A stretch of DNA of 41,168 nt from UBA11612 sp964475755 (GCA_964475755.1 CAYYXR010000027.1:1-41168); one strand, 5' to 3'. Counted from the stretch's first letter, positions 17,575-27,048 are shown. Translations and numbers: made by a program. Notes: generated by a model not told the origin, from the letters alone.

Positions 17575-20568
17575 TTAGTAGCTGAAGCGGACACCAACGC
17601 GGAACGTACGACCGATACGGTCGAAGTTGTCGTTGTCAAAGCCGCCGTACCAGCCGTTTTGGCTGTTGGCCGCGATCAACGGCGGATCACGGTTCAGCAG
17701 GTTTTTGACCACAAAGAAGGCCGTCGCGTTGCCGTCTAGGATGTCATAGTTGAGAGCTGCGTCGAAGTAGTGGACGTCACCGATCGAGTTTTCGTTGACG
17801 GTGATGGCACCCGGTACAGAAGTCGGGCAGCTCGCCTGACAGACCACGAGGTCGTTTCTGTACACGCCGGAGCCCGTGCCACGCCAAGTCACAGTGCCGG
17901 AGAACGCGTCAAGCGAGTAGGTCAATGACGTGTTCCAACGGAAGTGAGGTGTGGCAAGGCCGAGACCGAGGCCGAAACCAGCGCCATCAGGAATGATGCC
18001 GGCGCCTTCGATCAAGGTCACGTCGCCCGTGACCGGGTCGGTGTCAACCGTGTCCAGATTGAACACATAGTTGGCCAAGCCGCGGATGGCGAAGTCACCT
18101 CTGAAGCCTTCCATCAGCATGTCGGCCGGGAAGTTATAGGCGAATTCGAAGTCGATCCCGTCGGTCTTCTGCACCAACACGTTCTGCGGGCTGGCCGCAA
18201 CGTAGATGATGTCGCCGGTTACGTTGGAACCGTTACCGCCGCCGGCACGCTCGATCGGCGAACAGAATGCAGCCACACCAGCGAAACAGCCGTCGATGAG
18301 ATCTTGATCATCAACGATGGAAATCGCGCCTTTGATCTTGATCCGGTAGTAGTCCAACGACGCCGTGAAGCCCGGCAGCCATTCCGGAGAATAGACGAGG
18401 CCAACCCCGGTGGTGTCTGCCCGTTCCGGCTCGAGGTTCGGGTTACCAACGTCCGCGGTCACGACGTCAGCTGTGATCTTTCCACCCTGGAAGGGGTCAA
18501 TCACCTGACCGGTACCGGCACGGCCTTCATTGAAGAGGTCGCCCAAGTTCGGAGCACGGATGTCACGAGATTGCGTGAGACGGAAAGTAAATTCGCTCAT
18601 CGGCGTGTAGGTCACGCCGGCTTTCCAAGTGACTTCCATGCCGGATTCACTGTAGTCGGCGAGACGCACCGCACCATTGAACTCGAGGGATTCAGCCCAG
18701 GCTTCATCCCGCGCCAACGGCACGACTGTTTCGAAGAAGCCTTCAGTCACACTCCACTTCGCGTTTGTCGGAATGTAGTTACCAGCAAAGAAACGACGAT
18801 TGACGTCGTCGTCACTGGCAATACCGCGGACTTTCTCTATCCGGTGTTCGACGCCGAACGCCGTCGAGACTTCGCCGGCCCAGATTTCAAACGGCGCGCC
18901 GGTCATGCTGGCCGCGAACACATCCTGCGACAGGACGGTCATGGCGTAGCCGGTACCCGTAATGTAATCCCACTCCAACGGCCCGTTCACCCCGGTTCCG
19001 AAGATATTGTAAGGCACGCAACCATCGTCAGGATCGGTCAGAGTCGAGCGGCAGATTGTGCCCCCGGTATTGGGATCAACAACTGCGTTAACGGCCTGAC
19101 CGAACTTGGATGGCAGAACGTTGTCCGGCGAGCGCGTGCCGTTGTGGGTCGTGCTTCTGGCGTAATAGGCATCCCACGTCCAATTCGTATCCATGAGATC
19201 GAAGTTGCCTTCGAAACCACCGACATAGCGGCGCAGATAGCGTTCGTTGTCCGCCTTAATGTCAACCGGGGTATTGCCAGTGAAGTTGTTGGTGATCGGG
19301 GTGCGCGGGCCGTTCGCGAGGAACGTACCGACGTTGATCGACGCCAACCCAAGTGCCGTCATCTGATCCCGGATATTGTCGGGGATGAACGGGTTGTCGA
19401 TGGTGATGTTGTTGCTGAACCGGAAGTTCGGCACCAAGGACTCGTTCCGCGCGTGCGTCACGCCCCAGGAAAATTCACCATAAACGTTGACGTTGTCGGT
19501 GACGTCGTAGCTCAAACGCGTAAAGACGTTGGTACGCTGCGTTTCCAGGTTAAGAGTCGGCCAGCGCCAAATGTTGGTCTGCTCGTAATCACCGCCGACC
19601 ATGAACAGGCCGATGCGCGTGCCGTAATTAAACGGCGCCGATTTGCCGCCTTCCAGGAATTGGGTGCCGGCCAAAGGACCGGATCCAATCAAGCCACCGG
19701 CCGTCGCATTCCCGATACCCACCTGATTGAAGATCTTATATTGCGGCTCGCCATTGCCGGGCGCGTATGCCGGGTTGGCCAAGAACGCTCTTGAATTCCG
19801 AGGATCGTTCCAGGGGCGGCCACCGTCGCCGTCAATACCGGCTTGGTAGTTGTGTTCACCGAAGAACAGGAAATGACCGCGGCCATTGGCGAACGGCGTA
19901 CCGGCCGTCAACGACACCTTATATTCTTCGTTGTCGCCGTAGGTGGTGACACCACCGAGCACTTCGCCTTTGATGCCCGTGTAGTCCTTGTCGAGAACGA
20001 AGTTCACGACACCGGCGAGGGCGTCGGAACCGTAAACGGCGGAGGCACCGCCAGTCACCACGTCTACACGTTCGACGAGGCCGCCGGGGAAGTTGTTGAT
20101 GTCCGGCACGGAGCCGTTGTTTTCAAAGCCCGCGAGGCTCGAACCCACGATACGTTTGCCGTCCAAGAGCACCAAGGTGCGGACCGCTGCCAAGGCGCGG
20201 AGGTTCAGGTTGTTCACGCCGCCTGTGCCGGAGCTGACGTTCGTTGAAGCGTTGCTCGTCCCCAAGCTGCCTTGCAAGGCCGGCAGACGGTTCACCGCAT
20301 CGGCGATGTTCGGCTCGACGATGGCATTAAGGTCTTCACTGCTCAGCACTGAAACCGGGGTCGGAGCTGAGAAACCGTCGCGGACGATGCGCGAACCGGT
20401 AACGAGGATGGATTCCAGATCGGCCATTTGTTCTTGAGCCGTCTGATCTTGCGCATGCGCCAGCTTTGGGCTGGCAACCGGCATAGCCACCAGCATGGCC
20501 AAAACACTGGCCGCCGTGGCTTTTACAGCACGTGAGTAATTCTTTTCCGCTTTGCGAAAATACAGCAT
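17575..20568 (-). CDS. TonB-dependent outer-membrane receptor (997 aa)
   Basis: A large outer-membrane active transporter that takes up a ligand using TonB/ExbBD energy. A signal peptide spans residues 1 to about 40 (AMLVAMPVASPKLAHA|QDQ). A TonB-box-like segment (ESILVTGSRI, about 53-62) precedes the plug (TPVSVLSSEDL to the VDVVTGGASAVYGSDALAGVVNFVLDKDYTG block). A 22-strand barrel follows, with the NFP/RDIRAPNLGDLFNEGRAGTG, NLEPERADTTGVGLVY and DYYRIKIKGAIS motifs, and ends in FRVGVRFSY with a terminal aromatic. This subfamily is common in oligotrophic Proteobacteria with many receptors; ligands are usually glycans or peptides and cannot be named here. GGGGAAGG lies upstream of the ATG. 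It lies upstream of cassette B on the same strand but is separated by a strong terminator. A 616-aa antisense frame over it is spurious. Confidence 0.95.
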   Translation of the reverse strand: MLYFRKAEKNYSRAVKATAASVLAMLVAMPVASPKLAHAQDQTAQEQMADLESILVTGSRIVRDGFSAPTPVSVLSSEDLNAIVEPNIADAVNRLPALQGSLGTSNASTNVSSGTGGVNNLNLRALAAVRTLVLLDGKRIVGSSLAGFENNGSVPDINNFPGGLVERVDVVTGGASAVYGSDALAGVVNFVLDKDYTGIKGEVLGGVTTYGDNEEYKVSLTAGTPFANGRGHFLFFGEHNYQAGIDGDGGRPWNDPRNSRAFLANPAYAPGNGEPQYKIFNQVGIGNATAGGLIGSGPLAGTQFLEGGKSAPFNYGTRIGLFMVGGDYEQTNIWRWPTLNLETQRTNVFTRLSYDVTDNVNVYGEFSWGVTHARNESLVPNFRFSNNITIDNPFIPDNIRDQMTALGLASINVGTFLANGPRTPITNNFTGNTPVDIKADNERYLRRYVGGFEGNFDLMDTNWTWDAYYARSTTHNGTRSPDNVLPSKFGQAVNAVVDPNTGGTICRSTLTDPDDGCVPYNIFGTGVNGPLEWDYITGTGYAMTVLSQDVFAASMTGAPFEIWAGEVSTAFGVEHRIEKVRGIASDDDVNRRFFAGNYIPTNAKWSVTEGFFETVVPLARDEAWAESLEFNGAVRLADYSESGMEVTWKAGVTYTPMSEFTFRLTQSRDIRAPNLGDLFNEGRAGTGQVIDPFQGGKITADVVTADVGNPNLEPERADTTGVGLVYSPEWLPGFTASLDYYRIKIKGAISIVDDQDLIDGCFAGVAAFCSPIERAGGGNGSNVTGDIIYVAASPQNVLVQKTDGIDFEFAYNFPADMLMEGFRGDFAIRGLANYVFNLDTVDTDPVTGDVTLIEGAGIIPDGAGFGLGLGLATPHFRWNTSLTYSLDAFSGTVTWRGTGSGVYRNDLVVCQASCPTSVPGAITVNENSIGDVHYFDAALNYDILDGNATAFFVVKNLLNRDPPLIAANSQNGWYGGFDNDNFDRIGRTFRVGVRFSY

Positions 20569-21061
20569 AGGACCTTCCCCTTATTTCGCGACAATAAATA
20601 GATCCGCGCAGACAAACTGCGCGATGACCTCCCAGTCATTGCGGGCAAACTAGCCGTGGCCCCTATTTAGGTCAACTCGGATTTGTGCCGTAAATCCGGC
20701 ACTTAGAGGATGCAGCACGGTCAAAAAGACAGCTATATGCGGGCACCTGAAATAGCAATATCTAGCTACGGAATAGCGACGAGCCCATATATCGCGCAAT
20801 TTTATTCTGTCAGATCGAGGATTGAGGGATTAACCCCTAGATACCAGCGAGTATTGCAAGGGCAAATATCCTGTTGCGCGATTGACACACAAATAATCTT
20901 TTTGAATTGGCTCTGGCGTAAAGGTCTAAAAAAGGCTGCAAACCTGCGCCAATTCCCCGTCTCGGAGTATTGATCGGATAGAGATTGTGCTCTGACGCAC
21001 CGCGCCGCCACAGCACCACATATTTAAGGAAATACTTCCGCCTGTAGCCCCTTCGGCCACG
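20569..21061. other. 493-base gap upstream of the TonB receptor; inverted repeat at 20685-20702
   Basis: I see no convincing gene. GTGCCG-taaatc-CGGCAC at 20685-20702 is a perfect 6-bp inverted repeat 117 bases before the receptor ATG. A TTGACC / TAGTTT pair with a 17-base spacer (minus strand, about 20647-20675) could be the receptor promoter. An 87-codon plus-strand frame at 20710-20973 lacks a ribosome site and family resemblance. Confidence 0.35.
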
Positions 21062-21526
21062 CTAGATAGGCAGCGAAGTCGTGGTCTTTATTTCGGAGAC
21101 GGTGACACAGGAGTTCACCTCCCGGACGCCTTCCAATTTGGAGAGCCGTTCAAAGAAGAATTCCTCATAGGCATGGATGTCCTTGGCCACAACGCGCAGC
21201 AAGAAATCGTAAGGACCCAGGACCACGTGGCATTCGGTGACCTCGGGAAAACTTCTGATCGCATTGCCAAATTCGATAAGGTTTTCCTTATCGTGCTTAA
21301 CCACTTTTACTTGGACAAAGAATTGAGCGTTTAGGTTCAGCTTGTCCCGATTCAAGATCGCGACAATCTTCGAGATATACCCCAACTCTTTGAGCCGCTG
21401 GATTCTGCGCCAGCAGGGAGACTGTGAGAGACCGACAATCTCTGCGATTTCGGAAGCCGGTTTCGTCGCGTCTTCCTGAAGCACTTTCAGAATCTTTTGA
21501 TCGATCCTATCGATCTCAGTCGCCAT
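21062..21526 (-). CDS. bkdR: Lrp/AsnC family transcriptional regulator
   Basis: A 154-residue feast/famine regulator. The N-terminal winged helix-turn-helix (about 6-60: DRIDQKILKVLQEDATKPASEIAEIVGLSQSPCWRRIQRL) binds DNA. The C-terminal RAM/AsnC ligand domain (about 70-150) contains the GPYDFLLRV segment that contacts amino-acid effectors. Family members form dimers to octamers and respond to leucine or other amino acids. It sits just downstream of the branched-chain 2-oxoacid dehydrogenase genes on the same strand, an arrangement like bkdR beside bkd genes in pseudomonads, where an Lrp homologue activates the operon. GGGGGATGTA precedes the ATG. A palindrome in the 85-base gap upstream may serve autoregulation. 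The symbol is inferred from context. Confidence 0.92.
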   Translation of the reverse strand: MATEIDRIDQKILKVLQEDATKPASEIAEIVGLSQSPCWRRIQRLKELGYISKIVAILNRDKLNLNAQFFVQVKVVKHDKENLIEFGNAIRSFPEVTECHVVLGPYDFLLRVVAKDIHAYEEFFFERLSKLEGVREVNSCVTVSEIKTTTSLPI

Positions 21527-21589
21527 TACATCCCCCTCGTCGTATTAAACCCGAAACTCGTTTCGAATTATTGTTTATATTAAGCAATA

Positions 21590-21605
21590 TTCTACTTGAG
21601 TAGAA
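21590..21605. promoter_or_regulatory. Palindrome TTCTACT-tg-AGTAGAA upstream of the Lrp gene
   Basis: This perfect 7-bp inverted repeat in an AT-rich stretch lies between lpd and the Lrp gene, 64-79 bases before the regulator's ATG. A second small palindrome, CGAAAC-tc-GTTTCG, lies at 21551-21564. Position and AT context fit an Lrp-type autoregulatory site. A terminator for the dehydrogenase operon is less likely because the stem is AT-rich and has no U-run. Confidence 0.45.
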
Positions 21606-21611
21606 CTAGAA

Positions 21612-23012
21612 TCACGCATGAATGGCCTTTCCTAGCCCTTTCAGAGAAGCTTCGAAAAAGGCTTCAGAAAGCGTTGGGTGGGCGTGAATAACCCCCGAAA
21701 TATCCTCTAATGAGGCGCCCATCTCGATTGCCAGTGCAAATTCCCCTGAAAGATCGGAGATGTGAGATCCCACGGCTTGCACTCCCAAAATCCGATGATC
21801 GCTTTGCCGCGCCAAAACACGAACAAATCCACCGTCGTCTCCTCGGCCGATCGTCAACGCCCTGCCATTCGCAGCAAACGGAAACTTCACCGTTAGGACA
21901 TCATTGCGGGATTCCTGAAGGTCGGAGGGCGTTTGCCCAACGCTCACAATCTCAGGATCGGTAAAGCATACGGCTGGGATAACCAGCGGATCGAAGGTGC
22001 GGCGGTGTCCCGCGATTATTTCAGCAACCATCTCACCTTGCGCGGACGCCTTGTGCGCTAGCATCGGTTCGCCGACAAGATCACCGATGGCCCAAACATC
22101 GCGCATTGAGGTTTGGCACTTATCGTCCACTTTGACGAAGGGGCCGTCCATGTCGACGCCCATCTCCTCCAACCCCCAACCTTGGGTGTTCGGCTTACGG
22201 CCAACCGTGACCAATACTTTGTCGGCGGCAATTTTCGAGGCCTCTCCTCCGTCAAGAATTACACTGAGCTTGCCTGCGGCGTACTTGTCGGCTTTCGCAT
22301 TCAAGTGGACTGTGACGCCCAATTGCTCCAAATGTTTAGCAACAGGTTTGGAAAGCTCTTGGTCATACAACGGCAATATGCGGTCTTGCGCCTCTACGAC
22401 CGTGACTTTCGAGCCAAGCTTGCGAAAAGCAATCCCAAGCTCGAGACCGATATAACCTGCGCCGACCACGGCAAGGTTTTTTGGAAGTTTATCCAACGAC
22501 AAGGCTTCGGTAGATGAAATAACCGCATCGCCAAACGGTAGATTGGGCAGTTCGACTGGCTTGGAACCAGCCGCCAGAATGACGTGCTCTGCGCGTATCG
22601 TCACTGCGCCATCCGGCGTTTCCACCAAGCATGTCTTCGCATCTGAAAATTTAGCCCAGCCGGAAACAACTTGGACCTTTGCACGTGAAAGAAGCGAGCC
22701 AACGCCGCTATTCAATTTGTCGACGACGCTTTCCTTCCACTTAACAGTTTCCGCAAGCTTCAAAGATGGCTTGTTGTCCAGAGAAATTCCGCGCCACCCC
22801 TTACCTGCCGAGTGTGCCATCTCAGCATAAGTGTCTGCGACATGGATCAGCGCCTTCGACGGTATGCACCCACGAATTAAACAAGTGCCGCCAAGCCTGC
22901 TGTTTTCTACGAGAGTTGTCTCCAGGCCAAGTTGACCCGCGCGGATTGCTGCGACATATCCGCCCGGCCCCCCGCCGATAACGAGGACTTTGGTATTGAT
23001 TGATTTGCTCAT
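21612..23012 (-). CDS. lpd: Dihydrolipoyl dehydrogenase (E3) of the branched-chain 2-oxoacid dehydrogenase complex
   Basis: A 466-residue flavoprotein that re-oxidises dihydrolipoamide on E2 with NAD+. The N-terminal FAD-binding GGGPGGYVAA (about 13-22) is followed by the redox disulphide Cys44-Cys49 in GGTCLIRGCIPSK. The NAD-binding GAGYIGLELG lies mid-protein. The C-terminal dimer-interface active site HAHPTLSE (443-450) supplies His445 and Glu450. All catalytic residues are present and the length is typical. It begins three bases after the E2 stop, so it is cotranscribed with E1alpha, E1beta and E2. Being the fourth gene of a bkd-type cluster, it is probably the dedicated E3 (LpdV-like), although E3 proteins are often shared with other complexes. 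Confidence 0.96.
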   Translation of the reverse strand: MSKSINTKVLVIGGGPGGYVAAIRAGQLGLETTLVENSRLGGTCLIRGCIPSKALIHVADTYAEMAHSAGKGWRGISLDNKPSLKLAETVKWKESVVDKLNSGVGSLLSRAKVQVVSGWAKFSDAKTCLVETPDGAVTIRAEHVILAAGSKPVELPNLPFGDAVISSTEALSLDKLPKNLAVVGAGYIGLELGIAFRKLGSKVTVVEAQDRILPLYDQELSKPVAKHLEQLGVTVHLNAKADKYAAGKLSVILDGGEASKIAADKVLVTVGRKPNTQGWGLEEMGVDMDGPFVKVDDKCQTSMRDVWAIGDLVGEPMLAHKASAQGEMVAEIIAGHRRTFDPLVIPAVCFTDPEIVSVGQTPSDLQESRNDVLTVKFPFAANGRALTIGRGDDGGFVRVLARQSDHRILGVQAVGSHISDLSGEFALAIEMGASLEDISGVIHAHPTLSEAFFEASLKGLGKAIHA

Positions 23013-23015
23013 GAT

Positions 23016-24338
23016 TTACTGCAGAAACAATGTAGCGGGATGTTCAAGCACCGCTTTTATTTTTTGAATGAATTCAGCTGCGTCATATCCGTCAACAACG
23101 CGATGATCGAAAGACGACGACAAATTCATCACTTTCCTTGTGATGAGTTGTCCGTTCTCCAGACTGAGGCGGTCGGTGATTTTATTTGGACCGATAATGG
23201 CGACTTCCGGGCGATTGATAATCGGCGTCGTAACTACTCCGCCAAGCGGCCCCAAACTGGTGATTGTAATCGTCGAGCCGCTCAGCTCTTCACGTTTTGC
23301 CTTCCCGTCTCGAGCGGCCGTGGACAAACGAATAATCTCATTCGCCGTGTCCCACAAATCTCGCGCTTCCGCGTGCTGAACAACCGGAACCATCAAACCT
23401 TTGGAAGTCTGGGTGGCTATCCCAACGTGTACCGGCGCATGCCGATGAACAACGCCTTCTTCGTCATCAAACGTTGCGTTTATCTGAGGATACGCCGGAA
23501 GGATATTGGCCAATGCACGTATAACAAACGGCAGCAGAGTTAACTTTGGACGCTCGCTAGCGTGGGTAGCATTCAGGTGCTGACGCAACGCTTCAAGTTC
23601 GGTCACATCCACTTCTTCGACGTATGAAAAATGCGGAATGTGCCGCTTCGCCAATTGCATGCGTTCGGAAATCTGGCGGCGCATTCCGACGACAGGCACG
23701 TCCTCTACGCCAGACCTCTTGGTGTAACTCTGCACCCCCCCGCCACTGGAGCGCAAGTTTGACCCTTCCGCCACATACGCATCCAGATCGGCGTGCGTTA
23801 TTCTTCCTCCGGCACCGGTTGCCTGTACAAACTGCAACTTTATGCCCAGTTCTTCTGCCCGTTTACGCACAGCCGGCGATGCCAGCGGTTTTGAGGCCGC
23901 ATCTTTGGCCGGCTGCTGCGGCGGCACTGACAGAGACGGCTTTGCAGAACCGTTGACGGCTTTAGGTTGCTCCAACTCACGCTTTACAGGCTTTTTCGGA
24001 AATTCCGAGACGGTTGCCGTCGTTTCAACCGGGGCTTTCTCAGGTGCCGGCTTTTTGGGTTGTTTAGGGGCTTCCGGCTTTGACTCGGCACCGCCTTCAC
24101 CTGTGTCGAGCGTCACTATAACCGTGCCAACGGCCGCCTTATCGCCAACCCCACCATGGAGCGATAAAATTTTCCCGGTAACCGGGGAGGTCAACTCCAC
24201 TGTCGCCTTCTCGGTCATCATGTCGACAAGCGGCTGATCCTCTTCGACGTGATCGCCGTTCTTGACGTGCCACGCAACAATTTCTGCCTCAGCCGTGCCT
24301 TCGCCAATGTCTGGAAGTTTAAAACCGAATTCGCCCAC
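23016..24338 (-). CDS. bkdB: Branched-chain 2-oxoacid dehydrogenase E2 (dihydrolipoyl acyltransferase)
   Basis: The 440-residue E2 core forms the complex scaffold and transfers the branched acyl group from lipoate to CoA. A single lipoyl domain covers residues 1-80, with the modified Lys44 in MMTEKATVE. A long Ala/Pro/Lys-rich linker (about 85-150) follows, then the peripheral-subunit-binding domain (SPAVRKRAEELGI...GAGGRITHADLDAY, about 155-192). The catalytic acyltransferase domain ends with the active-site DHRVVDG (His412, Asp416). One lipoyl domain and the mid-length fit bkd-type E2 better than pyruvate dehydrogenase E2 of many Proteobacteria. It starts three bases after the E1beta stop, so translation is coupled. 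All key residues are intact. Confidence 0.95.
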   Translation of the reverse strand: MGEFGFKLPDIGEGTAEAEIVAWHVKNGDHVEEDQPLVDMMTEKATVELTSPVTGKILSLHGGVGDKAAVGTVIVTLDTGEGGAESKPEAPKQPKKPAPEKAPVETTATVSEFPKKPVKRELEQPKAVNGSAKPSLSVPPQQPAKDAASKPLASPAVRKRAEELGIKLQFVQATGAGGRITHADLDAYVAEGSNLRSSGGGVQSYTKRSGVEDVPVVGMRRQISERMQLAKRHIPHFSYVEEVDVTELEALRQHLNATHASERPKLTLLPFVIRALANILPAYPQINATFDDEEGVVHRHAPVHVGIATQTSKGLMVPVVQHAEARDLWDTANEIIRLSTAARDGKAKREELSGSTITITSLGPLGGVVTTPIINRPEVAIIGPNKITDRLSLENGQLITRKVMNLSSSFDHRVVDGYDAAEFIQKIKAVLEHPATLFLQ

Positions 24339-24341
24339 GCT

Positions 24342-25355
24342 TTAACCCTCTACCGCTTCTTTCATTGCCCTCGCTATGCGCGTTGGGCCGGGGAAATACT
24401 GCCATTCGAACGCGTGCGGATATGGCGTATCCCAACCCGTCACGCGCTTAATGGGTAATTCCAATCGATAAAAACAATGCTCCTGCACAACCGCGGCCAA
24501 CTCCGCACCGAAACCTGAAGTGCGCGTAGCTTCATGAACGATGACGCAGCGTCCGGTTTTATTGACCGACTCTTCTATCGTTTCCAAATCGAGAGGCACG
24601 AGCGAGCGAAGATCTATGACTTCCGCATCGATCTCGCTCTCTTGAGCTGCGGCGAGCGCAACGTGCACCATCGTACCGTAAGCTAGGACGGTGACGTCCT
24701 CACCTTTGCGAACAACAGACGCCTTCCCAAACGGGATTTTGTAGTGCTCTTTAGGGACGTCGCTCGCAGGGTGCTGCGACCACGGTTTTACGCCACCTTC
24801 TGAGTGGCCGCTGAACGGTCCGGAGTACAGGCGTTTTGGTTCCAAAAAAATGACCGGGTCATCATCCTCGATAGCCGTGATCAACAATCCCTTCGCGTCA
24901 TAAGGCGAAGAAGGAATGGCCACCTTCAGTCCCACAACGTGAGTAAAAAGGCTCTCAGGACTCTGGCTATGTGTTTGGCCACCAAAAATGCCGCCACCAT
25001 ATGGAGAGCGAATGGTAAGGGGCGACCAGTATTCCCCGGCAGATCGGTACCTCAATCGAGCAGCGGTAGAGGTAAGCTGGTCAAAAGCAGGATAAATGTA
25101 GTCGGCGAATTGAATTTCGACGACGGGGCGCATGCCGTAGGCCCCCATACCGATTGCAGCGCCAACTATACCGCCTTCTGAAATCGGTGAATCAAAGCAA
25201 CGGTTCTTGCCGTATGTTTTTTGCAAGCCATCGGTGGCTCTAAACACGCCTCCGAAAAAGCCAACGTCTTGGCCAAACACGACCACGGACGGATCGCGAG
25301 CGAGCATAACGTCCATGGCCGAATTCAAGGCCTGAACCATATTCATTGTTGGCAT
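24342..25355 (-). CDS. bkdA2: Branched-chain 2-oxoacid dehydrogenase E1 beta subunit
   Basis: A 337-residue E1 beta subunit that with E1 alpha decarboxylates 2-oxoacids of Val, Leu and Ile using thiamine diphosphate. Typical segments are MNMVQALNSAMD at the N-terminus, GQDVGFFGGVFRATDGLQ, the ThDP-interacting DSPISEGGIVGAAIGMGAYG, the RSPYGGGIFGGQTHSQSPE loop, and the C-terminal transketolase domain ending DTPYPHAFEWQYFPG. Its length and HSQSPE loop match BCKDH E1 beta rather than pyruvate dehydrogenase. I place the start at the ATG at 25355, two bases after the E1 alpha TAG with AGGG upstream, instead of the 14-codon extension that overlaps E1 alpha. It is cotranscribed with E1 alpha, E2 and E3. 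Confidence 0.95.
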   Translation of the reverse strand: MPTMNMVQALNSAMDVMLARDPSVVVFGQDVGFFGGVFRATDGLQKTYGKNRCFDSPISEGGIVGAAIGMGAYGMRPVVEIQFADYIYPAFDQLTSTAARLRYRSAGEYWSPLTIRSPYGGGIFGGQTHSQSPESLFTHVVGLKVAIPSSPYDAKGLLITAIEDDDPVIFLEPKRLYSGPFSGHSEGGVKPWSQHPASDVPKEHYKIPFGKASVVRKGEDVTVLAYGTMVHVALAAAQESEIDAEVIDLRSLVPLDLETIEESVNKTGRCVIVHEATRTSGFGAELAAVVQEHCFYRLELPIKRVTGWDTPYPHAFEWQYFPGPTRIARAMKEAVEG

Positions 25356-25357
25356 GT

Positions 25358-26653
25358 CTAAAACCCTGCTTCTTGGCGTTGACGCAGGAGGCGCCAATCC
25401 GGCTCCTTATAGACGTCTTCAAACATCGTTTTCGGGCTGGGCGTTTGGCCGGATCCAAGAGTACCCAAGGCTTCCGCTTCGCGTTGCGTATCTCGCACTT
25501 CCTTCACGATTGCTTCATGCAGCTCTTCGTGCCGGGCCTCGGACCACTCGCCGATTTTTATGAGGTGCATTTTCAATCGTTCAATCGGATCGCCTAGAGG
25601 CCAGCTTGGCCCTTCTTCCACCGGCCTATAGCGTGTCGGATCATCGCTAGAGGAATGGCTTTCCGCTCTGTAGGTAAACAACTCGATAAGGGTGGCGCCG
25701 AGGTTTGACCGCGCGCGATCCGCCGCCCACTGCGTCGCCGCATAGACCGCCAAGAAGTCGTTGCCATCGACACGCAGTGAAGGCAATCCATACCCAATGC
25801 CGCGAGCGGCAAATGGCGCTTCTTCCCCACCAGCTATCCCCTGAAAGGATGAGATCGCCCACTGATTATTCACAATATTTAGAATGACGGGCGCGTGATA
25901 AACCGATGCAAACGTCAGCGCTGAATGGAAGTCGCCCTCCGCCGTTGCGCCGTCGCCGATCCACGAAATGGCAATCCGCGTATCCGCCGATAAAGCAGAG
26001 GCCATTGCCCAACCCACCGCCTGATTAAATTGGACGGCCAAATTGCCTGAAATCGAGAAGATGTTGACGCCACGATCAGAATACATAATCGGCATTTGCC
26101 GCCCCTTCACGGGGTCTTCGACGTTGGAGTAGACCTGGCACATCAACTTTTTCAGAGGGTAGTTGCGCGCGATGAAGAGACCTTGCTGACGATAGGTCGG
26201 GAAACACATGTCGTCAGGCGATAGAGCCATCGCCTGAGCTATGGCGATCGCCTCCTCACCGGTACATTTCATATAAAATGATGTCTTGCCCTGCCGTTGG
26301 GCACGCGCCATACGGTCGTCGTACACCCGCGTCGTCATCATGTACTTGAGCCCTTGACGCAAGGCATCCGGACTGATGGACGGCACCCAAGGACCGCGTG
26401 CAACGCCTTCATCGTCCAATACACGCACCAGCACATACGGCATATCATGCATATCGCCGGCCAACGCATTTGTTTCCGGACGACGGACAGCCCCCGCAGG
26501 CGAAAGATTTAGAGTGCTGAAGTCCGGCGTTTCACCTGGACGGGCTGATGGTTCGGGAATTTTAAGGCTGAGCGGAATGCTGTTGCGTCCGCTAGTTTGT
26601 GTATCGGCGATGTCCGAAGGGGCGTCGTCAATCCGTTTCGCTGGCGTCTGCAT
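25358..26653 (-). CDS. bkdA1: Branched-chain 2-oxoacid dehydrogenase E1 alpha subunit
   Basis: This 431-residue ThDP-dependent subunit is the first gene of the bkd operon. The ThDP/Mg2+ motif starts at GDG 233-235 (WIGDGATAEGDFHSALTFA) and ends at NN 262-263. The preceding YRQQG and GRQMPIMYSD segments and the later YRAESHSSSDDPTRYR phosphorylation-loop-like stretch are characteristic of BCKDH E1 alpha. The N-terminal 60 residues are low in conserved motifs and somewhat longer than in Pseudomonas BkdA1. Substrates should be the 2-oxoacids of branched-chain amino acids; many such complexes also accept 2-oxobutanoate. It is divergently oriented from the threonine/serine dehydratase across a 395-base gap that should hold the promoter of both. 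Confidence 0.95.
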   Translation of the reverse strand: MQTPAKRIDDAPSDIADTQTSGRNSIPLSLKIPEPSARPGETPDFSTLNLSPAGAVRRPETNALAGDMHDMPYVLVRVLDDEGVARGPWVPSISPDALRQGLKYMMTTRVYDDRMARAQRQGKTSFYMKCTGEEAIAIAQAMALSPDDMCFPTYRQQGLFIARNYPLKKLMCQVYSNVEDPVKGRQMPIMYSDRGVNIFSISGNLAVQFNQAVGWAMASALSADTRIAISWIGDGATAEGDFHSALTFASVYHAPVILNIVNNQWAISSFQGIAGGEEAPFAARGIGYGLPSLRVDGNDFLAVYAATQWAADRARSNLGATLIELFTYRAESHSSSDDPTRYRPVEEGPSWPLGDPIERLKMHLIKIGEWSEARHEELHEAIVKEVRDTQREAEALGTLGSGQTPSPKTMFEDVYKEPDWRLLRQRQEAGF

Positions 26654-27048
26654 GCTTGGTTTCCGCTAAATAAATAGTTTTTTGAAGCGAAGATGCGGCT
26701 TCTCTGCGGAACAAATCAGACTGAGAACTCCTGCTACCCAAAAAAGCAGCGGCGGGGCCCTCCCCCAAAGGCGAATGCCCGTCTGATTCCTCCCATCTCT
26801 GCCGAGAGTATCCTTAGGATTTCGGTATTTCTTTCCAAAAGCTTGGGCGAAAGGACGAGGAACGCATAAATTATGCCCAGCTTACAAAATGCAACTAAAA
26901 TAGTGCCCCAATTTCCTGTGGATAAATCAATTGAATGCCGACATTTAGGCGTCACTGCATTCGTGTCCATGGTAAGTATAAGCAACCGGATGAGCCGGTT
27001 TGACGCTTCTTGCGTTGCTCTAAAACACTGCCCAAGCGGGTGAGAGCA
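26654..27048. other. Divergent promoter region, bkd operon / threonine dehydratase
   Basis: The 395-base gap lies between oppositely oriented genes. AACCGG-atgag-CCGGTT at 26984-27000 is a perfect 6-bp inverted repeat about 49 bases before the dehydratase start. An 83-codon minus frame at 26734-26985 has no ribosome site or recognisable motif, and I do not call it. The Lrp-type regulator of the neighbouring operon is the obvious candidate to act here, but I found no copy of the palindrome at 21590. Confidence 0.4.

Noticed and set aside
17944..19794. 616-codon open frame on the plus strand
   Set aside because: Antisense to the 997-aa TonB receptor, with no recognisable motif and no ribosome site.
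20710..20973. 87-codon plus-strand frame in the gap upstream of the TonB receptor
   Set aside because: No ribosome site, no motif, and the gap reads as a promoter region.
26734..26985. 83-codon minus-strand frame in the divergent gap upstream of the bkd operon
   Set aside because: One hydrophobic stretch but no ribosome site, and it sits in an expected promoter region. Comparative data could change this.
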